DNA of 64,000 nucleotides from Torreya grandis (GCA_037957365.1 JARHVA010000081.1:3056001-3120000); one strand, 5' to 3'; positions 1-13,739 are shown, counted from the first letter of the stretch. Translations and numbers: made by a program. Notes: a model not told the origin generated them from the sequence alone.

Positions 1-1232
1 GTTATGGGTTCTCAAAATGATGAATTGGTTAAGCAAGGTAAAGATTTTAAGGACAAACATTATCAAACATTTATTGATTTAATTTTAGTGTCTTCATTTA
101 CCAAAAAGACAACATATAGCAAATTAATTAGATTCACCCTATTATATTTAGAATAAATACATCAATAACTCATAAAGAATAAAGGAGAATAAATAAAATA
201 TTTACGTAATGACTCTTTGAACTTAAATATTACATTATTATTGCTCTATTTAACCACAACACGGGATCATTATTGATATTAGGTCCTTTCACACCTAATT
301 ATAACATACACATTATTTATTTAAGGACTCACCACACTTTTTCCATCCAATAAACATGTCCTTAAATATTTCAGAAATAAGACTCAAAAATTAAATTTAT
401 ACTAATTATTAGTTCTTGTATGAGAATGGTTTATTAATTCATCTAATGTAGTTATATACAATACAAAATGTATAATCTTGGTAATCTAATGCTGTATTAA
501 TTCATCAATATTAATGTGACATTAAAATCATAAGATAACATAATGAGATAAGATATTTCTTCCCATTTAAGACATTCGTAGGTTAGATTATAATTATTCA
601 AGATGAAGTGATGAAAAAGGACAACTTCAATAATTCCTTTATGGATACGACATAAGGGTTTTAAAAGAAAAATAAAATATAATCAATATGTCATGTCAAA
701 ATAATATTAGATCCAATTTGTAATTAACACTTTGCCCAAAACCTAGGGGCAATAGTTGGAAGTTAGTCACCTATCAATAAGTATTTAGCAAGCTTTAATT
801 TTCATAATTACCACAGACTAATGTGAATTGGACTGTATTCAATCCATAGTACCATAGTTCCCATTAACCACATGTTTCACCTCTTTTTTAGGCATTTAAA
901 TAAATGTTTAAAACTTTATCCAAAAGGTTAGGATCTTCACAATATTACGAATATCTTTACAACAACCAAAGCCACTTTAACCAAAAATCTCCTCCTTCCT
1001 TTCAATTTGACTTGAGAATATGCACCCTATTTTGGGTATCTTAAATTTATTTATTAATACTTATATAGTAGGTATCTATTGTAATCAATTTAACCTAATA
1101 ATTTTCATAGGGTAACATATAGACAATGAAAGTTGAACACTTTTTCATTTTAACACTGGTTTTGAAATATTTTCAATTTAATAAATACAAAATAAAATGG
1201 TTTATAATATTTTTATTGGTTAAAATTGTTAG
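1..1232. other. AT-rich sequence without recognisable gene
   Basis: I see no long open frame, no protein motif and no terminal repeat in this stretch. It is AT-rich with short A and T runs. It forms the left flank of Copia-1, so it is either older decayed repeat or intergenic DNA. Confidence 0.5.
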
Positions 1233-1739
1233 TGTAGGATTTTATTACACATGTAATTCATCTTGATTATGTGGTTAATTAAGTCTATTAGGTGAGTGAT
1301 GACATTATCATGATGTCATCATGCACTCATGGGTGCATGGGGTCACACAATGAATAAATGCAGTCATCCATCCCACTTAGTCAATTGGGTGCCTAGTCCA
1401 TTCAAGGAGCCTTTCCATTGTGTCCCCTAGTGATCTCTCCACCCAGTAGTGTAGGATCCCATCCACTTACCTTATTTGGCTTAGTCAGCATGCACTCTAC
1501 TAGCCTATTTATGGACCTCTTCTCCAAGACACTTATGGGTGTATTGTGTGGAGTGAGAGCTATTGCTCTTGTATGGAGCATAATGGAAGTTTATATTTTG
1601 GCTCCAATCTCTTTGTGAAATATTATTGTTTGTCAATTGTATTTTATTATAGCTTCATTATGGTGTGCACTTTATTGATTCATATGATCACACAACCATG
1701 TACATTTTTTGATCTGGAGATCTTAGCAAAAATTTGACA
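1233..1739 (+). repeat. Copia-1 5' LTR
   Basis: It starts TGTAGGATTTTATTACAC and ends TTTGACA, about 507 bp. The same sequence recurs, diverged, at 37531-37576 plus 41605-42079. A TATA-like CTATTTATGG lies near 1505; the 3' copy reads CTATTTATAG near 41832. A Copia-type primer site follows directly. Confidence 0.8.
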
Positions 1740-1754
1740 TGGTATTAGAGTAGG
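1740..1754 (+). promoter_or_regulatory. Copia-1 primer binding site
   Basis: TGGTATTAGAGTAGG directly follows the LTR. It resembles the initiator tRNA-Met site TGGTATCAGAGC used by most plant Copia elements, with C-to-T changes. Confidence 0.75.
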
Positions 1755-2199
1755 TTGTGATTTGTATTCTTGTCAATTATTGAGAAACTTTTGCAAATCT
1801 AAGGGATTTATAAAAATTTAACCTTTGTCTTGGAACGTACATGTTGTATTTCTTTGATAGCATTGATTAAGCATTTTGACTCTTGATCTATTATGTTATT
1901 GTTATTCAAAATTTAATTTGGAATTAATGAATTTCTTATAGAATTTTTTTATATATATAAGGTTTTATTTCAAGAAATTTAATCTGTAGATTCGCTACTC
2001 ATAACCTTCCTTTATGTGGATTTGTTGGACATAAGTGGGACAGTTTAATGGTGAGATTCGCTATTTTTGTAGATGCTAAAGGGGAATTCAAAGGGTAGTA
2101 TTTTGATTTCATGAGTGATGCATTTTATATTATTATAGGCACCCTTTTTAGGTACCTCACCTATCACAACCTTTATTGAGTCCTTGACAGGTATAAGGG

Positions 2200-2548
2200 T
2201 GTAAGGAAATTACTTAGATGATTCACAATGGTAGAATTATATATGGAAGAATTAAGAGTAGAATAAGCAGATCCACAACAATAATTGGCAAAAGAGATAA
2301 ATACATGAATTGTATGACTGAACCACTTTGAAGGGGCAACCTCTATAAAAATTCAATAAGAATGAAATTCATAATATGATGATAAAATACTAACCACTAC
2401 CTCATATATATACCCTACTTAGACATGGTTATTTTATAGGTTGACCATACTAAGAACATCAAGAATTGCAACAAGCTAATATGAAGATGTGTAAACCATA
2501 AGTTGGCCACACATATCCCTCGATGCACTATAAGTTTAGGGCATAACA
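2200..2548 (-). repeat. Gypsy-1 3' LTR
   Basis: It is 349 bp. On the minus strand it begins TGTTATGCCC and ends TTTCCTTACA. It matches 34644-34991 along its whole length with scattered substitutions. The minus-strand sequence just upstream (2549-2563) is the purine-rich AAAAGGGAAGATCA, a likely polypurine tract. Confidence 0.85.
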
Positions 2549-2577
2549 TGATCTTCCCTTTTAAAATAAAATTGTAC

Positions 2578-5500
2578 TCAATGTCGAATCAAACTAGGAT
2601 GTTTTTGTAGGAATGCTTCATCCTCCCATGTTACATCTTCAAAATGTAGGTTCTTTTATTTGATCAAAAACTGCTTAATGGCTCTAGTTTGTAGTTGCTT
2701 AGTGTGCATGTGAAGGATCTCCTCGGGCTCTAAAATGACTATGCCTTCTTCATCTAATTTAGGTAACTTAGTTTGAGTTAAAATTATATGTCTAATTAAT
2801 TTCTTTAAGAATGATACATGGAATACTAGATGTATGCGAGTAGCTGGGGGTAATTCTAACTTGTAGGCCACACTACCAATTTTTTGCAAGATCTGATAAG
2901 GGACATAATACTTAGGTGATAACTTATTATAATTTTTCTATTACTTTAGATACATCTACTTATAAGGTTGAATATTCACAAATACCCAATCACTTATGTC
3001 AAAATATCGCTCATTATGGTGCTGATTTGCTTGTTACTTCATTTGATTTTATGACATTATTAAATTCTCTCGTAAACTAACTAACACCTCTTGTTGATGC
3101 TGAATGTGTTCCTTAATAGATCAAACCTTAGGATGTAATATTAAAATTAAAGTTATGGAAGGGGGGTGATACCCATACAATTACACAAAGGGATACATCT
3201 TGGAAGAAGTGTGCAAAGAAGTGTTATACCACCATTCAACAAGTGGCAACCAACGAACCCATTTGTCTTGTTTGTTAGAAATAAAATAATGAAGATACCC
3301 TTTGAGACAATTGTTGACTACATCTATTTTTCCATTAGATTAAGGATGATAGGATAAGCTAGCAACCAATTGGGTACCCAAACATACAAATAATTTAGTC
3401 CAAAAATTACTAGTAAATATGGGATCTTGATCACTTATAATGATCTTTGGAGTGCCATACAAATTTTGAATTGTATTGATAAAATTAGAAGCTACTATAC
3501 TAAAAACAAATGGATATGATAAGGAGTAAAAATGAGCATACTTGGTGAGATGATCCAAAACTACCATGATAACATTTTTACCCTCAAACCTTGGTAACCC
3601 TGTAATGAAATACATGGAAACCTCTTCCTAATGATGGATAGGGATGGATAAAGGCTGAAAAAGACCTGGGGTCTTAATGGTTTCACCTTTTTTTTTTTCC
3701 ATACCAAGAATTTAGCCACATATTTATGAACATCCCCTTTGATTCCTTCCAAAAATAAATCTCTATTGATTCTATGATATGTTTTCAAAAATCTTGAGTG
3801 TCCTCCAAGTGGAGAGGCATGAATTTCCTAAAGAAGTTTATGTTTGAGGAGAGAATAATTACAAAGGTATAATCTATCTTTATACCCTAATGTGTTCCCC
3901 TTCCATGTAATTTTTTTATATTCATTAAAACCCTACTAAATATTATGAATCAAATCCTTGCTATCACTGTCATTCTCCCATTCTAATGTTGCTTCCTCTA
4001 ACCAATTTGCCTATCACATGGTCATGGCACATAACAATGCCTCAATTGATTCATCCCTTGGAGAGAGGGCATATGCCGACACATTATCTTTTCTTTTATT
4101 ATACACTATTTCAAAATCACATTCTAACATTTTAGTCACCTATTTTTGTTTTTATTCAGATGACAAGCATTGTTCTAAAAAATATTTGAGGCTATCATGA
4201 TTAGTCTTTTCCTGAAAGTGATGACCCATTAGATATGGTCTCTATTTATTCACCACATGTAGAATAGCCATCATCTATTTCTCATATATTAGTTTGAGAT
4301 GATTTTTTCCCTTAAGTTGGCAAATTTAAAATGCTAGTGGTCTACCTTATTATATGAGTACAAAACCCATGCTATATCCTGATGCATCACACTCCACAAC
4401 AAAAGTTTTTGAAAAATTAAGAGTAGCCAAAATTGGAGTTGTGCACATAACCATTTTAAACTATACAAATTTCTTGGTAACTAAATTAGTCCATTATAAT
4501 GAGTCTTTATTTATCAAAGATGTGAGTGGGGTTGTAATGCTACCATAATTTTTGATAAACCTATGATAGTAACTGTTAGCCCCATAAATATATAGAGGTT
4601 CTTGAGGGTATTTGGAACTTTCCACTCCATCATTGCTTGTATTTTCTTAGGATCAAATTTCAATCCTTCATATGAAATAATATGGCCCAAGTACTGCACC
4701 TCTTAGACACCAAAAGCACATTTGGAAGGTTTGACATAAAGTTGATGTTATTCCAGAATTGAAAGCACCTATTTCACATACTTCAAATGATCTTCTGAAG
4801 TTTTGTTGTAGATGAGGATATCATCAAAAAACACTAGTATAAAGTTTTTCAAAAATGACCTAAAAATAGTATTCATCAAACTCTAAATTGTATATGGTGT
4901 ATTTGTGAGTCCCAAAGGCATAACCATAAATTCATAATGCCCTTCATGAGTTATAAAAGCTATTTTAGGTATGTCATCATTGTAGATGCAAATCTAATGA
5001 CATCCAAAGTAAAGATATAACTTAAAAAAATTAGTAACACCATATAATTCATCTAGTAAATCATTAATTAATTGAATAGGAAACTTATCTTTGACGGTGT
5101 ATTTGTTGATTTTTCTATAGTCTAGGCACATTTACCAAATATCATCCTTCTTCCACACCATGACCACTAGGGAGGAATATTCACTTTGACTATGTTAGAT
5201 GATTCTTGCCTCCAACATATCATGTACCATATTTTCAATTTCACTCTTTTGGGCATAGGGATACCTGTAGGGTCAAATACTGGGTGGTATACTTCTTGGA
5301 ATGAGTCTGATGGAATGATCAAGTACATAATTTGAAGGAAGTCCTTTTGGAATGTCACCAAAAATAATATAATGGTCATCCAACACCTTTTACAAATTAG
5401 GATGCATAGACTCCTTGGTTGGTTTAACCTCCATGGAAAATAATCATGCCACAAAACCTTTTACACATTTCTTAGAATCTTCATCATCTAGTGGGATTAA

Positions 5501-5865
5501 ATAATTGTGTATATTTAGCCTGTAATCCATGTTCAAAAGTCCTTCCTTTTGAATGGAACCTCATGAATAATTCCTAGAAATTTATCTCAATAGTACCCAA
5601 AGTGGTGATTTATTGCACTCCCAAAACAATGTCATCTACTCCCATGGGAATAGAAAACATAGGGGAATATAAAAAATAGTCTCCCATAGCAAACTTAATA
5701 CTGTGGCATTTTATAGAATAGTTGACTATACCACCACCTGCTTTCATGACCTGAAAGTCTAGAGATGGGTAAATGAAATAATTTAAATGATCAGCCAACT
5801 TACTATTGATGAAGTTATGGGTACTACCAAATTCGATTAACACAGTCACCTTATATTTCTTTAAT
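2578..5865 (-). pseudogene. Gypsy-1 pol remnant: protease, RT, RNase H, integrase, chromodomain
   Basis: Minus-strand frames give the domains in the usual Gypsy order. The protease (5610-5865) reads VLIEFGSTHNFIN; the catalytic DSG has become EFG. The reverse transcriptase (about 5160-4500) has the catalytic box as FFDDILIYN near 4810-4845, followed by YLGHIIS. The integrase (about 3850-2900) has GLPRFEGKNVIMVVLDHLTKYAHF-type core sequence and IISDQDP, and its zinc-binding CxxC is lost. At the C-terminus, [14 protein letters not shown] sequence leads to a chromodomain (FLIK, then VTWEDEAFLQ) ending about 2578. Many stops and frameshifts show it is dead. The upstream part of the protease lies across Tat-1, near 20435. 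Confidence 0.85.
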
Positions 5866-5870
5866 AACAC

Positions 5871-7964
5871 TATTGATGTTTAAAATTGCACTTTGTTTTA
5901 GACACCAATAATGGGAAGCTTCAAGATGTGGGACATGCGACTTGAAACAACCTCCAGATTTTTAAGAAGCTGGTCTCTTCTTTATATCAAGTGTTTTGGG
6001 GAAAAGGGATAGGAATTTAAACAGAAACACAAATGCAAAGAAAGAAAATCTAAACTATGGCGATGCACCAGAATGTAATTTTGATCCTTAATCCTAAGCA
6101 CAGTGAAACTATATGTAAGATTCAATTACATTATAGAGCAGATGAGGCATGATCAATGTAAAAGATAGGAAACAATAGAAACAGAGGCTCACAGCTTAGA
6201 CTACTTTCATAACGAGACAGGAAACATCAACAAAGGCATATAACTCTACCTTTTTATTAATTCTCTAACCACATAAAAGGCATAGAAACATGCACAATTA
6301 CATAAACTTTACAACTTAAGAAAATAGAATAAAGGCAAATGATATTCCTAATCACATCTCTAGAAAGTCTAAAACTCTTGACAATAATTTTCTCAAAAAA
6401 TTCTCTCTCTCAGTATCTGATGTTAATTTGGTGATCCCTCACTCCTCTTTATAGCCTCGAATTCCCCCTAGATTGTCCATGCATGCCCAAACTTACAGCC
6501 CAAATTGAACTCTAACTGAGCTAGAAGTGTCTATCATAAGATAGTTCTTAGATTCTGAAACATTTTATTTCCCTATAGTTCACTTACTGAAATAGATACA
6601 CATGATGCTCTATTCTATTAAATGAAATAGGACACAGTCAATTCCATTAAAATTATCTTATTTCTTAGGAGACACCAGAGAATGACACTTGGCATGTTCT
6701 GCAACACTTACCAAAGACACGTGACACTTTCTGCTTTACTTTGACTTTTACTATATCTTTGCTTAGGAACGTTCTGACTTTGACACCTATCATAATCTGC
6801 TTCTTTAACACTTAATAACTTAACAAAAATAAGACTCACTGCATCTCTTACCTGAGCAACTTTGAAAAGGGGCATAGGGATAGGTGGCAATCTCCACTTG
6901 CTTCAATAAAGGACATGTGGCATCTTCTGCTACTCTTTAGCTATATTGTGGAAATGTTCAGGACACATGTTAGGCTCCTATAGATGGTGACACTTGGTAG
7001 CTTTCGTAAACTTTTAGAAATAAAACCCAGGACCCACCATAGTCTTTATTCAATAATGAAAAATGAAGAAGATCTTTCAAATGGTGACACGTAGTGGCTT
7101 TCACTGCTTCTAGGAAGATACATGGCATCTTCTACTACTTCTGGGAAGATGTGTGGCATCTTCCACTGCTTCTAGGAATGGAGTAGAAAGGGGCTCGATA
7201 GATGACACTTGGCAGCTTCTACTTGAATGGTTTGGTTTCACCTTACTACCTTCTAAAAGGGCACTTGACCCTTTGGTTTTTTGGGATGCTCCTTTGAACT
7301 ACCTAATTATACTAAGCCATTGAACTGACTGATTGAACCAAAAATGGTTCAATGATTTAATGGTTCAACACTGCACACCGTTTACACATGAACTGAGGCA
7401 TTGAACTGAGGATATTGAACCAAGGCTTTGAACCAAAATTTGAACCAAGGCATTGAACTAAATATATTTTAAATGCTGACATGTGGTGACTTCCACTCTC
7501 TTTAGCTGGGATACATGGTAACTTCCATCACTTTTACAAAAGCAACACTAAGACCTTCCACTATTGCCACTTGGTGCTTTCTACTTGATCTCGATACTTA
7601 GCTTTTTGAAACCTTTCACTGCAAAGAGGTAAAATGTGTGTGTCGATATGTAACCATAGACGCTGACACTTGGCACATTCTGCTGAGTCACTGTGAGATA
7701 CGTGGCACATTCTGACCAACTCATAGAAAATATGAAAGGTGCCTCAGATGATGACACTTGGCATTTCCACTTGAGAAAAGATGCCTCAGAGGATGACACT
7801 TGTTAGCTTCCACTTTACCTCAATACTTAGGCAAAAATGAGTCAAAAAGGGAAAATAGAGCCTGTGCTCTATTTCAAAACTTTGCCATCAAAGTATGCGG
7901 GAACAAAAAAATTCAAAGTGTAACTAAAAATTAGAATGCAATGTAGAGTAATTTTTACTCTACA
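5871..7964 (-). repeat. Tat-1 3' LTR
   Basis: About 2,094 bp. On the minus strand it starts TGTAGAGTAAAAATTAC and ends CATCAATA. It aligns throughout with 18347-20434. The U3 part (about 6660-7810) is packed with degenerate 18-22 bp units around TGACACNTGGCANCTTCCAC and with TTGAACCAAGG-type units (7310-7460). A TATA-box candidate CTATAAAG lies at 6447-6454 on the minus strand. The next inward bases (7965-7985) give no convincing polypurine tract. Confidence 0.85.
7310..7460. repeat. TTGAACC subrepeats in Tat-1 3' LTR
   Basis: Direct and inverted units such as CATTGAACTGA, TTGAACCAA and GGTTCAA recur about ten times in 150 bp. The matching segment of the other LTR is 19790-19935. It lies between two blocks of the TGACACNTGGC units. 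Confidence 0.7.
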
Positions 7965-8039
7965 GTTATTGGTGACCCCAAGGACTTTTGAGCCTGCTCA
8001 AAAAGAAACCACAACTCCCACTAGATCAAAATTTCAAAA

Positions 8040-11000
8040 TCATAGCTTCAACAAGGTTGTTTGGTAGGTGAACCACTCTTCATTAAATAACCCTTGCTTA
8101 TTCTACAATTCATTGAAGGCTAAATCAAGGTTAATGATATCCTTGTGTGAAAAGTTTTTCAAAATTTGAATAGTAGCCTTCAATTTGAATTCAACCTAGG
8201 AAATAGGAACCAAGACAGCTTCTATTTCAAGGACTGATGAATCATCCCTTAGATCCTAGAAAACTATTTGATCATTCTATTTGGACAACAGCTATAGTTC
8301 AATTTCTTCTACCATCAACACAGTATCATCATCAAGAAATGGAGAAAGAAGACCTAATTGGAATAGATCTTCAACATGATGTTTCATTTCATTGATTCCT
8401 TCCTTCATGACATCTAGAAGCTCCTTGCAACTTTGGCTATAGAATTACAACTGAGAACTTCATTTACTCACTTGGCAGTGACCATTCTATCATTGATTCC
8501 TATTGCTGACAATGTTGCATCTATTGCATCATAAAGCTTTTACAGCAACGTTTGCGAGTCCATTACTCTCTCAGAGATTGTAGCTAGAGTATTTACAACT
8601 AAACTCTCCACCTTTTTGTACAATTTCTATGCATTTAGCAGGAAGGTGAGAGAAAGCTTGAGCTGATTAATCTCTGAAGAGATTCTCTTCCACATGGATT
8701 CATATAGCTCCCTTACTAGACTTAATACTCTGACACTCTTTGGCCTATTGGCTAGTTCTAGTGTCAGTTGTGCTGCTCTCTGTTGCTCTCCTTGGAATTG
8801 GGCTTGTATAGCTATTGTATTGTTTAGTTCACTTAGCAGCTTATGTTGTAATTGGGTAACCTATAGTAGGTGTTCCTCATATTTTCCTTGAAATGTTACT
8901 TTTTCCCAGCTTAGGGTCATAACCACATCCTTTACATGTGTTAACTCTGCCTTTAAGGAATCATTTTGGGTCTGAACTACCCATTGAGTCTGAAGAGAAA
9001 TAGTATTTTGTAACTATTTATTCAGATTCTATACCTCATTATTTTTGCTATTGATTTCTAAGGTCAAACTGTTACAATTTGCCTTTTTCTTGGCTAGCTC
9101 AGCTTCCATCTTCTATAGCCTTCTTGATATTTTCAAATAGTCTTCAGTAACTGCAAAAGTGGATTCAGTCAATAGCTCAACTTTGTTATGTGGCCTGAAG
9201 AGTGACATGTCAATGGCCACAACATTCATCATGTAATCTTTCGACTGCATTTGCTCCATTGGCTTTATTACATTTGGTGACAAATGGTCACCGTTAATTA
9301 CTGCTGAATGGGGTCAAATTGTGATCGCAGATGGGTTGCAGCCAATGCTTTATTTTCCTTAGTCTTTTTTTTCTCTCTTCAAGCTTCCCTTGCCTTCTTA
9401 GCAGCATCGGCTTGGGTCTGAAAGGTAGAAGGAGAGGCAATGTGCCCACCCACAAAAGGATGTCCTTGTGGTAGACCATATTGAGTAGCCAATTATTGGC
9501 TATGGGTAATCTGAGGGGAAAGCTTCTTGGGAATAGAGGGAGAGAAATGAGGTAATGTTAAGGCTAGAGGTGGCACAAATGGGGCAAAGTAAGAAATGGG
9601 AATGGTAGAAGTGGTAGAGGATGTCATCTGGCTAGATGAAATCATCATGCCAACAAGAGAAGAAATAGACTGAGAAGGAGAGGGAGGAATGATACTTACC
9701 TGAGGAGCAATTATATTACCCTATAATTGGCACTGTGTGGTGTTTGTCTCCTCTCTTGAATCAAATTAAAATTTCACCCTCTTTCATTTCTTGGGTGTCT
9801 CTTTTCTTATTGCATCTTTTTTCCTTCCACATCTACTTCTTGTGGAGAACTGGAAATATCTATAATTGGGGCTGAGGGGGAAGCTTGTGATGATGAAGGC
9901 ATCATAATTTTCTACATTTCTATGGCACTGCGAGATTGGGGCCATATTGATACCATTACTATAGTTGCAGTTTGCTTTGGGGCTTGTGACTCTTGACTTG
10001 ACCTAGCCCTAGCTTCATGCTCTAAACTCAGTGTCAAAAAATTACTTGTCTTTGGGCTAGATACAGGGGAGAGATGACACTCATCCCATAGTTATTCCCA
10101 TCTTTCATATGTGTTTACATTTTCAAAAGAATGGGTTGTTTGACAAATTTCTTGCCTATATTTCCAATAGGCCTCTATCTTCTCTGTATCCCAGTCTTTA
10201 TTCTTTAATTTTATCCTTAAGCCAGATGTCATTATGACTTTAGGATCATAATCCCTTTTCTTGACATAGAATGTCTCCCATGGCCTATTTTGTGGAAGTG
10301 GCAAGTCTGTTAACTCAACATAAAATCCAGGAGTGTCTTCCCTAGGATTTTTCTTGGTTTCCCAAAAAGGGTGGCCCTCATGTGCAATTATGATTGTGAA
10401 TCTGTTAGTTCTTATCCAGGAGGCTATGAAATCATTTGGGTCATAAACCCATTCATCTTTTATTAAAAGGAAACCTAGAAGGACTAGCTTTCTGAGCAAC
10501 ATGACTTCAGCGTCTCGAGTTTCCAAAATCATGCTGGTTGTCATCCATAGTAGATTATACATTTTTATTTTCCTCTTCCCCAAGCCAAATTCATTGTCAA
10601 TTATGGATACCTACCTAGTGACCTCTAGGAATGCTAACCTAAGAGTCAAGATCTTAGGTAGCAATATTGGTTCCCCAAAAAAACCATGAACTCTTATAAT
10701 GATATGGTGGGATCCAAAATAGAAATCGCAAGGAATTGGGCAACTAGCCAGAATATTTGAAACACTGGGGAATAATCTATTCATATTTGGTTCAATACTA
10801 AGGTGGAAAAAATCAAGAGTGACAAATAATTCCTAGAACTCATATGGGTCACTAGTTTTTGACAAAATGTGTGTCCATGCAGACACAGGAATGGTCCTTT
10901 GGAGATCAAAATCTGGGTCATACATATTAAGATACATATGTTGTACAAAGATTTCAAAGTTTTGAAAAAGCATGAGGTGGAACAAATAGGAAGAATACCT

Positions 11001-11813
11001 GAACACTCTTTTTGATTTGAAATGGGCCAATTGTTCTACCATTGATAAAATAATTTGTTCAAAAAAGTTGAGCTGATACTCCTAGGTTTTCTCAATGGTC
11101 TTCAACCTAAAAAGGATAGCCATTTATTCTACATACACTGTCATATCATATTTCATGCCAAAGATGAGAGCCATCATAGACAATGTGTCTTGGCTAGCCT
11201 GTGTGAATTGAGCTCTTAGTGCAGGGAGTGTGGGTATCATAGTGTCATCATCACCCATTTGTAACTCAGATCTTAAGAATCTTGACTGAGTGTTGATATT
11301 TGCCCATGTTCTTTACATCTTAGCAATAGTGGGAAATGTAGCTATATTGTCATGATGTAGGGCTAACATATCCCTAATAACTTGTGGTGTGATTTTCACT
11401 ATGAATGGGCCTCACTGAATGGTGCATGAAGGTGCATAGAGCAAGTTTGCACATAATTTGACCAGGTCGAGGCATGAATGCATAGCTGGGACAATGAACT
11501 AAGCTAGTTGTGAGGTCCATATCCTCATGGTGAATGTTTCATATTGCCCTACTCTAGCCCTTTGTAGACACCTTTGATGTGCCCCTTCTCTAAGATTTTT
11601 GCTACTGGCTCTTTGAAGAATTAGAGCCATGATGCCATTTGCATAATCTTTTATTTTTGTTGAATCACTTGCTAGACCAGCTTCAAAAAACTTGGTTCTT
11701 GGATAAGTCTTCAATGGTTGTGCAAGCACTAAAGCATATGATTTACTTGTAAGAAACTTATCAAGGGATTCATACATCCTAGCTCCTTGTTGTGAAGATT
11801 TTGCCCCTTCCAT
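8040..11813 (-). pseudogene. Tat-1 ORF2: unrecognised protein of about 1,250 codons
   Basis: The likely start is the ATG at 11813 (MEGAKSSQQGARMYESLDKF), chosen because the same MEGA start is conserved in Tat-2 at 60657. Segments can be followed through 11813-11499, 11042-10833, 10583-10092 and onward to about 8040. The N-terminal part (about 560 residues) looks globular, with conserved blocks such as FRYSSYLFHLMLFQN, SAWTHILSKTSDPY and EWVYDPNDFIASW. A Pro/Ser/Gln-rich linker follows (about 9950-9480), then a Leu/Gln/Glu-rich, coiled-coil-like tail. I see no signal peptide, membrane helix or known catalytic motif, so I do not call it an envelope gene. It lies between integrase and the 3' LTR. 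Frameshifts and stops make it a pseudogene. The function is unknown. Confidence 0.65.
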
Positions 11814-12280
11814 CTTTGTATCTTTTCTGTGGTAACTTGTATGAACTTTTGCAAAATAGAGACACTTTCGCTGAAGCAAGTTTACTAAGCACAAAAAATG
11901 CAAGTAGCAAGATATTTTTGCACAGATGTAAGAATGTTTGAGAATTTGTAAACTTTAACTCTTGCTAAGAGGTATTTATTGACCTATCAAGTCTCAAATG
12001 GCATTAAACTCAAATAACCATTAGCAAATCCTACTCAATCTTCTTGGGATAGTGAGATAGACACGTTATGCAAGTGGCAGCAAAAGGTACCTTGAAGATT
12101 TATAAAGATTTGGGAAACATTCAATGTGTCAAAAATTTGAAGAATTTGAAAAACTTTTTGAGCTGTCGATAATGTGTTCAAAGAACACTTATTTAAAAGA
12201 AAAATGGGAAAACAACAACGGGAAAGCAAAGCAATACGGGAATGGGAAACTATCTAACTATAATACATTAAAGACCCAAG
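11814..12280. other. Spacer between Tat-1 gag-pol and ORF2
   Basis: This stretch of about 470 bp has no conserved open frame. Tat-2 has an equivalent spacer at 60176-60656. It may carry a splice acceptor or leader for an ORF2 transcript, but I cannot place one. Confidence 0.5.
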
Positions 12281-12399
12281 TTAACTGAAATGCTTCAAAT
12301 AGATTCCATTTATAGGAATCTCTTCAAGTTCTCTTTCCATCAATTCCAGCTTGAATGAATTCCTCTACTTACACACGTGAATTTTATACGAGCCAGTTC

Positions 12400-13330
12400 A
12401 TAATGCTTCAAATTTAGTATGCTGACCCAGCTTGGCGGCTCTTGCATCCCATTTCAAAATAATTGAGCCTACCTCAAAATGAGGATTTGAAGTCCTTTTA
12501 TCAAAATAGTCCTTAACCACTCCATGATGCTTAATTGATGAATCATGGGTTGTATCCCTCTTCTCTTGAACTTCTAAAAGCTCTGTAAGTCTAACCTGCA
12601 TGGGGCCATTTTCCTCAATTTCAATTTGTTTGATCAGCTAGAGGGCAGGGATCTCCAAGCTTAGCGGGATTACAGTAGACTTTCCATATACCAATTCATA
12701 TGGGGACATTTTGATCACCTATTTAGGCATGATTCTATAAGCCCATAGTGCTAAATTAAGCACTTTATGTCACTCTTTGTGATGATCAGCCCCTACTCTT
12801 TTTATGAGTCTACTCAGGTTCTTGTTAGTCGATTCTGCCAAACCGTTACCTTGAGGGTAATAGTTAGAGGAAGTTTTAAAATATATTCCATGTTTTAATG
12901 CAAATTCAGATACTTTAGACCCTAAGAATGCTTTAACATTATCTGAAATTATGGTGTGAGGAGCCCTAAAGCGAGTAGTGATACTCCCTAGAAAATCTAG
13001 GATCACATTTTTTGTTGCTTCCTTAAGTGGGACTGCCTCAGTCCATTTGGTGAAGTAATCTATGGCAGTTAATATCCATTTGTGTCCCATACTAGACACT
13101 AGATTTATCATTCCAATGAAGTCAAGACCCCATTGAGAAAAAGGTTCATCCACAATTATAGGACTAAGGGGCATTGTTGCATTCCTTCGCATCCCCATGT
13201 AATATTGACAGGATTGACATTTTTTAACCAGCTGATAACAATCTACAAATAAAGTAAGCCAAAAATATCCTACCTCACTTATCTTTATGGCTGTGGTCTT
13301 TGCAAAAAAATGCCCCCTGATATTCCATGA
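12400..13330 (-). pseudogene. Tat-1 integrase domain
   Basis: The catalytic triad can be read as GLDFIG (first Asp), ISDN (second Asp) and NGLAESTNK (Glu), within 13198-12770. A zinc-binding HHCC part precedes it, damaged by a 1-base deletion near 13310 where the histidine CAT is still visible. A C-terminal segment with KWDARAAKLGQH and a tail ending NGIYLKHF follows, closing the polyprotein. This is the enzyme that would insert the cDNA. Confidence 0.85.
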
Positions 13331-13739
13331 TGCATCTCATGTAGTATTTTCTTAGCCTCAGCTTTTTCTACACATCTTAACAATTTACCATCAAAATTTC
13401 TTCTAAAAAGGACCTATTTAATTAAAACAAAATGAAATCCTTGTATCCTATAGTATCTTCTCTTATTTTGAGGGAGTTCTCTTGGATAAATTCCATACTT
13501 CATAAAATGAATCATTCTTGTGACCCAAGATTCTTGATCAACCTCTTGTATCTTTAACACCATCTCTGTCTCTCCTTCTGAATTTGTCTCTTTAGGTACC
13601 ATCTTTTCAAGCCCTTGGGCCATATATTGGCACAAACCCCTACCTCTAAATAACTTAGTGGGTCTGACCTCTACATCATATTCAAGGATATTAGTAATCT
13701 AATTGGCTCTTTTCTCAGTAATTTCTCCCTCCATGATGT

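Noticed and set aside
5167..5454. 95-residue minus-strand ORF
   Set aside because: It is a shadow of the Gypsy-1 reverse transcriptase N-terminal part, which can be read in another minus frame.
8040..11813. Envelope-like gene after integrase
   Set aside because: I see no signal peptide, membrane segment or furin-like site; the tail is coiled-coil-like and the linker is Pro/Ser/Gln-rich. Position alone is not enough.
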